A model generated the notes under the pieces. The model saw nothing but the letters and a program-made list of their open reading frames with translations, had not been told where the DNA came from and searched no databases. A program made the position numbers and the translations under genes. This document shows, in pieces, positions 9,480 to 17,228 of a DNA stretch of 64,000 nucleotides. Source of the stretch: Clostridium bornimense (GTDB taxonomy: Bacteria > Bacillota > Clostridia > Clostridiales > Clostridiaceae); the NCBI RefSeq assembly GCF_018917145.1, contig NZ_JAHLOD010000004.1:51492-115491 (forward strand). The letters are read 5' to 3'. Position 1 is the stretch's first letter. Every line of letters starts with the position of its first letter.

Positions 9480-10133
9480 TTATGAAATAAATACATGAAG
9501 ATAATTTCTAATATTATCATCACTATCTTCTTTAATTTGTGCCTTACCTTCTTGTATAGGTCTAAGATCTGAACTTTCTCTTATTTGTAATTTAATATCT
9601 GTATTTCGCACAAGCTTTAATTGTCCACTACCATCTACCTTATATACATTAACTAAGCTATTTTCTGTCTTAAGTACATAAGGTCTTTCATATTGATAAT
9701 GAGTAAAAATCACCTTACCATTTTCTAGAGATGTTACATATAAGTTTTTATTTATAACAAACTCTCTATCGATTAAATTTTCCTTACTTCTCATATTTAA
9801 ATCTTCAATTTTACCACTATCGTTATATATCTTTATCTTATTTAAATAATTCAACTTCTCTTTTTCTAATACACTAGAAGGTTCTTTTTCTTCAAAATTA
9901 TCAATTGCTCTTATTGTTACAGTTCTTAATATAACTTCTTCATTATCCTTTACTAATGTATTTGAAAATTCGTTCATGGTTTGTAAAACTTCATCATCAT
10001 TGTTATTAACAAGGTATACTATAACACTACCTAATGCTACTATAATTAATAGTAATGTTCCAATAATTATATCTCTAATATTAACTTTATTAAATCTTAT
10101 CTTTGGATATTTATTTAAAGAATTATCACTCAT
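9480..10133 (-). CDS. BofC-like membrane-anchored protein
   Basis: The protein is 217 residues with a short basic cytoplasmic N-terminus, one membrane helix at about residues 22-43, and an extracytoplasmic remainder. Sequence similarity to BofC cannot be proven by eye. The call rests on topology and position: in Bacillus, bofC lies directly upstream of ruvA-ruvB-queA-tgt, exactly as here. BofC restrains the SpoIVB protease during sigma-K checkpoint signalling in Bacillus, so a sporulation-envelope role is possible. The ATG at 10133 has AAGGAGTGG. It has its own terminator and may be monocistronic. Confidence 0.5.
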   Translation of the reverse strand: MSDNSLNKYPKIRFNKVNIRDIIIGTLLLIIVALGSVIVYLVNNNDDEVLQTMNEFSNTLVKDNEEVILRTVTIRAIDNFEEKEPSSVLEKEKLNYLNKIKIYNDSGKIEDLNMRSKENLIDREFVINKNLYVTSLENGKVIFTHYQYERPYVLKTENSLVNVYKVDGSGQLKLVRNTDIKLQIRESSDLRPIQEGKAQIKEDSDDNIRNYLHVFIS

Positions 10134-10291
10134 AATACCACTCCTTTTTTAAGTATTATGGACAACAACTCATTTTTTAATCATATTTTTACAAATTTCA
10201 AATCTAAATTATCATTATTTTTAAATTTTGATATTTATTAATTCTTACTCTACATGTACTTTTCCTGTACCTCAATATATATCTGTACACT

Positions 10292-10326
10292 AAAAAAGCT
10301 ACTACACTCTCTTTTGTGCAGTAGCT
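10292..10326 (-). terminator. Terminator of the YebC gene
   Basis: An 11-bp imperfect stem AGCTACTGCAC/GTGTAGTAGCT is followed by six T residues on the minus strand, 16 bases past the yebC stop. Confidence 0.85.
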
Positions 10327-10341
10327 CAATTTTACTTAAAA

Positions 10342-11076
10342 TTATCCTTCAAATTCTTCTGGAAATTCTGCGTTGTGATAAACATTAGATACATCATCAT
10401 CATCTTCTAGTCTATCAACTAACTTTTGTATTTTTGCAGCTGTTTCCATATCTACAGCTGTATAATTATCTGGTATCATAGTAATTTCAGCTGATAAGAA
10501 TTCTAATCCTTTTGCTTCTAACGCTGTTCTAACAGCTCCAAAATCTTCAACAGATGTTGTTATCTCAAACACATCTCCTTCTGAAGAAAAATCTTCTGCT
10601 CCTGCATCTAGTGCAAGCATCATAACTTCATCTTCATCAAGGTCATTCTTTTCAATAACTATTTGACCTTTCTTTTGGAACATCCATGATACACAACCAG
10701 TAGCTCCTAAATTTCCATCACATTTTGTAAAGTGTGATCTTACATTACCAGCAGATCTGTTTTTATTATCAGTTAATGCTTCTACTACAAAAGCAACTCC
10801 GCCAGCGCCATATCCTTCATATGTAATTTCTTCATAATTAACATTTTCTAATTCTCCAGAGCCTTTCTTTATAGCTCTATTTATTGTATCATTAGGCATA
10901 TTAGCTGCCTTTGCCTTTGCAATTATGTTAGCAAGCTTAACATTAAGGTCTGGATTAGATCCATCCTTAGCTGCCATAGCTATTTCCTTACCTAACTTAG
11001 TAAAAATCTTTCCTCTTGCAGCATCATTCTTTCCTTTTTTAGCCGCTATATTATGCCACTTTGAATGTCCTGACAT
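10342..11076 (-). CDS. YebC/PmpR family protein
   Basis: The family was long annotated as a DNA-binding transcriptional regulator, and recent work links YebC-type proteins to translation of proline-rich stretches. The 244 residues start [20 protein letters not shown] and contain [20 protein letters not shown] and the acidic C-terminus with [13 protein letters not shown]. Length and sequence are typical. GGAGGG precedes the ATG. It appears to be a single-gene unit. Confidence 0.95.
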   Translation of the reverse strand: MSGHSKWHNIAAKKGKNDAARGKIFTKLGKEIAMAAKDGSNPDLNVKLANIIAKAKAANMPNDTINRAIKKGSGELENVNYEEITYEGYGAGGVAFVVEALTDNKNRSAGNVRSHFTKCDGNLGATGCVSWMFQKKGQIVIEKNDLDEDEVMMLALDAGAEDFSSEGDVFEITTSVEDFGAVRTALEAKGLEFLSAEITMIPDNYTAVDMETAAKIQKLVDRLEDDDDVSNVYHNAEFPEEFEG

Positions 11077-11176
11077 ATTAACCCTCCTATTTTCATAAAT
11101 TAAAGTATAACAACTTAACTTTAAATCTATATATTATTTTAAACTTATTTATATACCAATTACAAGGTAAATATTA

Positions 11177-11821
11177 TTATACCTCTGGATATAATCTATT
11201 TTCCATCTTATAATAGTACATCTCATCATCTTCTCTTATAGCAACTTTACCATTAGTTGCTTCAATGACACTTTTCTTTACCTCTTCTATTATAGCACTT
11301 TCAAAATATATTTTTACCTCTACTTCATCAGTAAATACTGAATCCTCTATATGCCAATTATTAGTGCCACAAAGATATTGTATTTTCCCATACAAATCAT
11401 AACTCAATTTAAAATAAACAGCTCTACCTAAAACTTTCTCAACAGGTTCACCAGCCTCAAGAGCTATAGAAGCTCCATGTGAGTAAGCTCTAACAAGCCC
11501 CCCTGTTCCTAATAACACACCACCAAAATATCTAGTTACTACAACAGCTACATTAGTAAGGCCTTTTTTCTTTATACAATCAAGAACAGGAACCCCTGCT
11601 GTACCTTGTGGCTCACCATCATCACTATACCTTTGTATCCCCATATTTTCACCAATTATATAAGCGTATACATTATGAGTAGCCTGTTTATGCATAGCCT
11701 TTATTTCATCAACAAAAGCCCTGGCTTCCTCCTCTGACTCAACTCTTTTAGCATATCCTATAAATTCAGAACGTTTTTCTTCAAATCTATCTTCACCATA
11801 TTTTAATATCGTCTTATACAA
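11177..11821 (-). CDS. YigZ/IMPACT family protein
   Basis: This is a 214-residue protein of the YigZ/YvyE (UPF0029) family, related to the N-terminal domain of the eukaryotic translation regulator IMPACT; the bacterial function is unclear. Motifs seen are FIGYAKRVESEEEA, THNVYAYIIG, QRYSDDGEPQGTAGVPVL, VVVTRYFGGVLLGTGGLVRAYS, and a C-terminal ferredoxin-like domain. The start codon is TTG at 11821, eight bases after AAAGGAGGA, so the site decides it. Confidence 0.93.
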   Translation of the reverse strand: MYKTILKYGEDRFEEKRSEFIGYAKRVESEEEARAFVDEIKAMHKQATHNVYAYIIGENMGIQRYSDDGEPQGTAGVPVLDCIKKKGLTNVAVVVTRYFGGVLLGTGGLVRAYSHGASIALEAGEPVEKVLGRAVYFKLSYDLYGKIQYLCGTNNWHIEDSVFTDEVEVKIYFESAIIEEVKKSVIEATNGKVAIREDDEMYYYKMENRLYPEV

Positions 11822-11899
11822 AAAATATTCCTCCTTTAGCAGTGCTCAGTGAAAATACATTCCTTATTCACTAATAAGTTATATACCGTGCACATCTAA

Positions 11900-12055
11900 T
11901 CAATTTTTAAGTTTACTTGTTTTAAATCCAAACTTCCAACTTAACCATGTTATTAAAATTAATAATATCATATAAATATATTTTAATATTGGAATACCTA
12001 TAAAAACAATACCAACATGAATTACTGCAATAAAATCTGTGACTTGTGCCCTCAT
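11900..12055 (-). CDS. Small membrane protein, 51 residues, overlapping the HEAT gene stop
   Basis: This short frame was found by reading the gap between yigZ and the HEAT-repeat gene. Its ATG at 12055 overlaps the TGA of the HEAT gene in an ATGA arrangement, the usual signature of translational coupling. The peptide has a hydrophobic stretch VIHVGIVFIGIPIL, then YIYMILLILITWLSW, then a basic tail FKTSKLKN, so one long or two short membrane helices. No separate ribosome site is seen. The first few codons and the overlapping stop come from a fragment of repeat family 1. It could be a coupled small protein or the tail of an older gene cut by the repeat. Confidence 0.45.
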   Translation of the reverse strand: MRAQVTDFIAVIHVGIVFIGIPILKYIYMILLILITWLSWKFGFKTSKLKN

Positions 12056-12066
12056 ACTTGTGCCCT
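12041..12066. repeat. Family 1 fragment at the end of the HEAT gene
   Basis: The short repeat CTTGTGCCCT occurs twice here with CATA between, matching the tail of copy C at about 41056-41076. It supplies the last codons and the stop of the HEAT-repeat gene and the start of the 51-residue frame. Confidence 0.6.
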
Positions 12067-12711
12067 ATTTAAATATCCATCACAAGCAGCACAAATCCCC
12101 TTATTATTGCTATTCATTCTAATATCTTCAATCTTATCACTATGTTCATCAGGACTTATTGAAGTTAAAGCTTTAATAGCATAGGCAACCACCTGTGGAT
12201 TTTCATCAGATAGCGCCCTAAGTACTGCTGCTTCTCCTTTTTTACTTCCTATTTTGCTCATAGCAGAAAGAGCCATTCTTTTAACATTAACAAATTTATG
12301 TACTGCTCCTTTTATTAGAACATCCATAGCCTCTTCTGCCTTCAACTCTCCAATTATCCATAGTGCTGTTTCTTTCTCTTTTGAATAAAGATTAACATAA
12401 TTTTTTCTAACAAACTCTATTAATTTATTTTTAATATCTTCATCTAACATATTTAATGCATATATTTTATCATTTTTAGGTGTTTTACAAAGCTTATCTA
12501 AAAGTTCTTTAGGATTACTAGCCTTCTCTATTACCTTATATTTCATTTTTCCCTCTATAATGTGACTTTGTATCTCTTCCTTTGGCAACCTTCGTATTGC
12601 CATAAGATTTTTTACATTATATCCGTTTAGGAAGAGATAATATGTTATTTCTTCTTCTGAAGCTTCATATAGATTATCTAAATTTATATTAATAAATCCC
12701 AAGTTCTTCAT
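12052..12711 (-). CDS. HEAT-repeat protein
   Basis: This is a 219-residue soluble protein of unknown function. The C-terminal half has helical HEAT/PBS-lyase-like repeats such as ETALWIIGELKAEEAMDVL, NVKRMALSAMSKIGSKKGE and NPQVVAYAIKALTSIS. The N-terminal 90 residues are not recognised. A Cys pair (CAAC) lies near the end. The gene starts inside the end of the MocR gene (23-base overlap) and ends in ATGA shared with a small membrane ORF, so it is probably cotranscribed with both. The final residues AQV and the stop are encoded by a repeat fragment, so the original C-terminus may have been different. Confidence 0.8.
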   Translation of the reverse strand: MKNLGFININLDNLYEASEEEITYYLFLNGYNVKNLMAIRRLPKEEIQSHIIEGKMKYKVIEKASNPKELLDKLCKTPKNDKIYALNMLDEDIKNKLIEFVRKNYVNLYSKEKETALWIIGELKAEEAMDVLIKGAVHKFVNVKRMALSAMSKIGSKKGEAAVLRALSDENPQVVAYAIKALTSISPDEHSDKIEDIRMNSNNKGICAACDGYLNRAQV

Positions 12712-14122
12712 ATAACTCTTGAAAAACCTCCCTTAAACAAGTAATTCCTTTTTTCATTTCATCTTCCTTTGCACTAGAAAATGATAATCTAAAATACTTA
12801 TCACCAATTTTATAATTATTATAGAAAAGCACCGCTGGTGTTATCAATACATTTCTTTTCAAACAACTATTAAACAACTTTCTTGAAGATATTCGACTAT
12901 CTAATATTTCACAATAAATCACTAATCCACCATTAGGTTTATGAAATTTTATATAATCAGATAAATTTTCTTCTAATAATTTTATCATCATATAATACAT
13001 ATCTTTATAATGATTTCTAATTTCTTCTATATATCTTATCCAATGACCCTTACTAATATAATTATCAAGAGTTCTTTGCATAAGCGATGATGTCAAAACA
13101 TCTGTAGAAATTTTTGAACTTTCCACGGATTCCTTTATTCTTTTAGGTAGTATCATATATCCTAATCTTATACCTGGTGCAAATATTTTTGAAAATGACT
13201 TTATATATATAACTCTATCATAGATATCTAATTTCTTTATTGTAATGTATTCCTTCTTGTCATAAATAAGCTCTGACAAATAATCATCTTCGATAATATA
13301 AAAGTTATATTTTTCCGCAAGCTTTAACAATTTTTCTTTTTTCTCTTTTGAATAAGAAACCCCTGTAGGATTTTGAAAGTAACTCATAAGGTACATAGCC
13401 TTAACCTTATTACCCTTCAAGATCTTCTCAAGTTCCACAAGATTTCCTCCGTCGACCTCCATATCTATTTCTAAAACATTACTCCTTCTAGATGCAAAAG
13501 CATACAGTGCACCACCATAAGTTGGCTTTTCAACTACTACTTTATCACCTGGGTTTAAAAGCACCTTAGCAATAACATCTATACCTTGTTGAGCCCCTGA
13601 CAAAATAAGAATATCTTCTTCCTTAACTTCTCCATTCCAAAACACTTTAGAAATATTACTTCTAAGTCCAGAATATCCTGTAGTGTCATAAGATGTTAAT
13701 GCATATATTCCATCTCTATCAATTACCTCATTTATACATTCCTTAAACTTTTCAACGGGAAAGTATTCATTATTAAATCCTTCCCCAACAAAATCTATAT
13801 ATGACTTATTAGCTTTATTATTAAACCTATCCTTAATTATTCTTGAGTAATCACTTTTAAAATTTCTAGTTTTTCCTCTTCTCTTACAATAAGTACCTGA
13901 CCCCATTTTTTGATATGCATATCCAAGTAAAACAATCTTTTTATATGCAGCTACAATAGTATCATTATTAACACCCAATTCTTTAGCATATTTTCTTATC
14001 GGTGGTAACTTTTCACCTTCACCTATCTTTTTATCTTCAATAAGACCAATTATATATTCAGACAATTGTATATACTTAGGCTTTTCTTCCTTTTCATTAA
14101 ATTTAAAAATATATTTATCCAT
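12689..14122 (-). CDS. MocR/PdxR-type GntR-aminotransferase regulator
   Basis: This is a transcription factor made of an N-terminal GntR-type winged helix (residues about 8-75, KPKYIQLSEYIIGLIE, GEKLPPIRKYAKELGVNNDT) and a type I aminotransferase-like domain that binds pyridoxal phosphate. The PLP lysine is in VIYIKSFSKIFAPGIRLGY. Family members often control vitamin B6 or GABA genes, but none is adjacent, so the target is unknown. The start is taken at ATG 14122 with GTGGAG upstream; the frame could begin five codons earlier at 14137 without a site. The HEAT-repeat gene overlaps its 3' end. Confidence 0.92.
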   Translation of the reverse strand: MDKYIFKFNEKEEKPKYIQLSEYIIGLIEDKKIGEGEKLPPIRKYAKELGVNNDTIVAAYKKIVLLGYAYQKMGSGTYCKRRGKTRNFKSDYSRIIKDRFNNKANKSYIDFVGEGFNNEYFPVEKFKECINEVIDRDGIYALTSYDTTGYSGLRSNISKVFWNGEVKEEDILILSGAQQGIDVIAKVLLNPGDKVVVEKPTYGGALYAFASRRSNVLEIDMEVDGGNLVELEKILKGNKVKAMYLMSYFQNPTGVSYSKEKKEKLLKLAEKYNFYIIEDDYLSELIYDKKEYITIKKLDIYDRVIYIKSFSKIFAPGIRLGYMILPKRIKESVESSKISTDVLTSSLMQRTLDNYISKGHWIRYIEEIRNHYKDMYYMMIKLLEENLSDYIKFHKPNGGLVIYCEILDSRISSRKLFNSCLKRNVLITPAVLFYNNYKIGDKYFRLSFSSAKEDEMKKGITCLREVFQELYEELGIY

Positions 14123-14217
14123 ATATAAACTCCACATATAAAACCTCAGGGACTACACAAATTAAAGTTTATAATTTGCAAGTCCCTATTATTAATATAA
14201 AACATTGTTATATACTT

Positions 14218-15111
14218 CTATATATAATAAACATTTTCTTTGAATAAAACTTCACCATTGAATTTATATTCTCTAAAATCTCTTTTAACTATATTCTTAT
14301 TCCATAACTTATCTAAAATTTCTTCTACCTCAATATTAAAATCTGCAAATAAAGGATCTTTCTTTATCTCTGAAGAAGATAAAAATCTATCCTGTTCTTT
14401 TATATAACCTAGTAATAATCTACAAATAGACTTCAAATTCAAATCTACATAATCCCATAAGTAATCTATACATTCATTAATACTTTTGTTAATATCCTCC
14501 TTATTATATATAAACTTATCTACATACATCTTGAATTCATCATCTAAATTTATCACCATTGTTAATGCATCTTTGCTTATCATATATCCAGAATAATTTA
14601 CATATAACTTTGCAAAACTTTCTAAGCACTTATTCATAGAAACATTAGCAATATATGTTGAATTGTTTCCTAATTGCTTTTTACAACTTCCCATACTCTT
14701 TAAAAACTCACCTAGATACACAATATTCCATCTTTCCCTGTCTAAGTCTGGATAATATCTTCCATCATCATATCTCTGAGTAATCTCTTTATCCTTTGAA
14801 AAAACTAATTTAGATGATGCAAAAATTCTGTGAATAAATCCACCTTTTAAATCTTTCTCATGTAAATTTATAAACTTATCCTTCCCCATTAATTTTATAT
14901 GAACAGGTACCCCTTTTTCATCAATATGAATATTTTCAATGCCACTAGGTCCATCTTTAGTTATAACAAACAAATCTATATCAGACTCTTCCCAGAGATC
15001 CCCTGACACCATTGAACCAAAGACCATAACGCCTATAATATTATTCTTCTCCTTAAGCTTTTCTATTATAGAATTATATGCTTTTTGATATTGTAATATA
15101 GTTCTTTCCAC
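14218..15111 (-). CDS. Nucleotidyltransferase domain protein
   Basis: The N-terminal half is a minimal polymerase-beta-type nucleotidyltransferase, with the signature VFGSMVSGDLWEESDIDLF giving the GS motif and two metal-binding Asp residues. The C-terminal half (about 120-260) is helical, as in enzymes that modify small molecules or in HEPN-like partners. It could be an antibiotic-type adenylyltransferase or an orphan regulator; the substrate is unknown. The start is GTG at 15111 after AGGGGGG. It stands alone between hflX and mocR on the same strand. Confidence 0.8.
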   Translation of the reverse strand: MERTILQYQKAYNSIIEKLKEKNNIIGVMVFGSMVSGDLWEESDIDLFVITKDGPSGIENIHIDEKGVPVHIKLMGKDKFINLHEKDLKGGFIHRIFASSKLVFSKDKEITQRYDDGRYYPDLDRERWNIVYLGEFLKSMGSCKKQLGNNSTYIANVSMNKCLESFAKLYVNYSGYMISKDALTMVINLDDEFKMYVDKFIYNKEDINKSINECIDYLWDYVDLNLKSICRLLLGYIKEQDRFLSSSEIKKDPLFADFNIEVEEILDKLWNKNIVKRDFREYKFNGEVLFKENVYYI

Positions 15112-15172
15112 AACGGACCCCCCTCTAAAACCAAATAAAAATTCATATATCCTTATTATAATACATATTTAA

Positions 15173-16960
15173 TCATTTTTTAATATAATTTGCAGTTTTA
15201 TTAAAAACCTCCTCATCCACTGTTGCTACAATTCGTGTACCATATTCTAAATATTCTTCCTCCTCAACAATAGAAGTTCTATGAATATATGAAACTGCAC
15301 TTGAATCAGTATAAGGAATTAGATATTCCACTTTTCTCATTGTAGATGGTATAACTTCTGTCATTTTCTCCATAAGATCTTCTATATTAATTTCTTTCTT
15401 AGCACTTATTTTTACTATAGGTAAGTAATTAAACTTTTCTTCTAACTTCGCAACTTTTTCTTCATCCATTAGGTCTATCTTATTAATAACTAATATTTGA
15501 GGTTTATCATTTGCACTTAACTCAACTAATACTTCTTCTACTGCTTCTATTTGATCAAAAACAGCCTGTGAAGATCCATCTACAACATGTAATAGTAAAT
15601 CTGAGTAAGTTACTTCTTCTAATGTAGACTTAAACGCTGCTACTAAATCATGAGGAAGCTTTCTTACAAATCCAACAGTATCAGTAAGAGCCGCTATTCT
15701 TCTATCTTTAAGTTCAATAGCTCTAGTAGTAACATCTAAAGTAGCAAAAAGCATATTTTCTGCAAATACATTCTCTTTATTTAAGGCGCTATCTTTTGCA
15801 TAATTATTAGCTAATAAGTTTCTTAAAGTAGATTTACCAGCATTTGTATATCCCACTAAAGATATCTTAGGCATATTAGCCTTATTTCTTTTTTCCCTCT
15901 GAACAGATCTGTTTTTTCGAATCTTTTCTAATTCTTTATTTAAATCATGTATATTTTCTCTAATCTTTCTTTTATCAATTTCAAGCTTCTTTTCCCCTGG
16001 TCCTCTTGTTCCTATACCTGCCCCAGTTCTTGACATAACTACACCTAAACCTAAAAGTCTAGCCGATCTATATTTTAACTGAGCTAATTCTACTTGTATC
16101 TTAGCTTCCCTAGTCTTCGCTCTTCTTGCAAATATATCTAAAATTAATGTTGTTCTATCTATAACCTTTGTTCCAATTATAGATTCTAAATTTTTAACTT
16201 GTGCTCCTGAAAGCTCATCATCAAAAATTATAACATTAGCATCATAAACTTGTCTTAATAATGCTATTTCTTCAGCTTTTCCACTACCTATAAAAGTAGC
16301 TGCTTCTATCTTGTTTTTCTTTTGTAACACTTTATAAACTACTGTAACATTACAAGCAAAAGCAAGTTCTTCTAACTCATCAAGCATTTCTTCACTATCT
16401 GTTGATACTAATATGGCTTTTTCTTCTTCAATTTCTTTTATATCACTATTTTTTATTGATTCTTCAATATAATGTACTTTATCTAAATAATCAAATTGTA
16501 ATACTTCTTCTATTGTATTATTATACTTTTTCTCAACAACTAAATTATTCTCATAGACCCCACAAAATCCTAATGAAATATCCTTAGCTTTTCCATCCTC
16601 AACTCCAATTGCTGCCATTACATCTAACTTTAACTTAAGCAATGCAGAAATATCTATAACTGATAAATGTGAATTTCCACTTGGATGAGTATGAATAATT
16701 CTAACACCACTAAGTGATTTTTCTTCTATATCTATAACTGGAAGCTCAACACTTTCAGCATTCCCTACTGATATACCTAAAACATCTCCCTTTCTGTTAA
16801 TAGAAACAGAAACTTCTCTATTTATTAATTCTGTTATTTTACACATAACATTTATAATTTCTTCTGTAATAAATTCTTTTCTTGGAACTTTTATATTATA
16901 TAATTCCTCTAACTCATTAATGTAGGAATTCTTAATTCCTTCTAAATTTCCATATATCAT
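15173..16960 (-). CDS. hflX: Ribosome-associated GTPase HflX with N-terminal JAMM-like domain
   Basis: HflX splits stalled or hibernating 70S ribosomes. The HflX core spans about residues 180-595: the GTP-bdg_N region, the glycine-rich SRTGAGIGTRGPGEKKLE, G1 LVGYTNAGKST near residue 370, G3 DTVGFV and G4 NKID. The protein is about 595 residues, against roughly 360-430 for usual HflX. The extra N-terminal 170 residues contain IIHTHPSGNSHLSVID, a perfect HxHP-x6-SxxD metal-site signature (His90, His92, Ser100, Asp103) of the JAB/MPN fold. The ATG at 16960 has AGGAGG. It is divergent from the PBP gene. Confidence 0.95.
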   Translation of the reverse strand: MIYGNLEGIKNSYINELEELYNIKVPRKEFITEEIINVMCKITELINREVSVSINRKGDVLGISVGNAESVELPVIDIEEKSLSGVRIIHTHPSGNSHLSVIDISALLKLKLDVMAAIGVEDGKAKDISLGFCGVYENNLVVEKKYNNTIEEVLQFDYLDKVHYIEESIKNSDIKEIEEEKAILVSTDSEEMLDELEELAFACNVTVVYKVLQKKNKIEAATFIGSGKAEEIALLRQVYDANVIIFDDELSGAQVKNLESIIGTKVIDRTTLILDIFARRAKTREAKIQVELAQLKYRSARLLGLGVVMSRTGAGIGTRGPGEKKLEIDKRKIRENIHDLNKELEKIRKNRSVQREKRNKANMPKISLVGYTNAGKSTLRNLLANNYAKDSALNKENVFAENMLFATLDVTTRAIELKDRRIAALTDTVGFVRKLPHDLVAAFKSTLEEVTYSDLLLHVVDGSSQAVFDQIEAVEEVLVELSANDKPQILVINKIDLMDEEKVAKLEEKFNYLPIVKISAKKEINIEDLMEKMTEVIPSTMRKVEYLIPYTDSSAVSYIHRTSIVEEEEYLEYGTRIVATVDEEVFNKTANYIKK

Positions 16961-17228
16961 AAAAAATTTACCTCCTATAAGGTAGTCTTAACATTTTAAA
17001 TATAATTCTATACTATAAGAATACGATTGTAAATAAATGAATTTTATTAACTAAATTAAATTATTTACAACATTAAATTCAATTATATTCCATAAAAATA
17101 AATAGTAACTTTATGGAAGTCACTTTTGAAAATTTGCTAATTTCTACTAATTCAATTTCAAGATATGTTTTTATAATTTTAGAAATATGATATAATTTCT
17201 TTATATTGTTCTTTGAGGAGGATAAATA

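Noticed and set aside
17150..17228. Sigma-A promoter of the PBP gene at TATAAT 17191
   Set aside because: The -10 is good but no acceptable -35 lies 16-18 bases upstream, so it was not listed.
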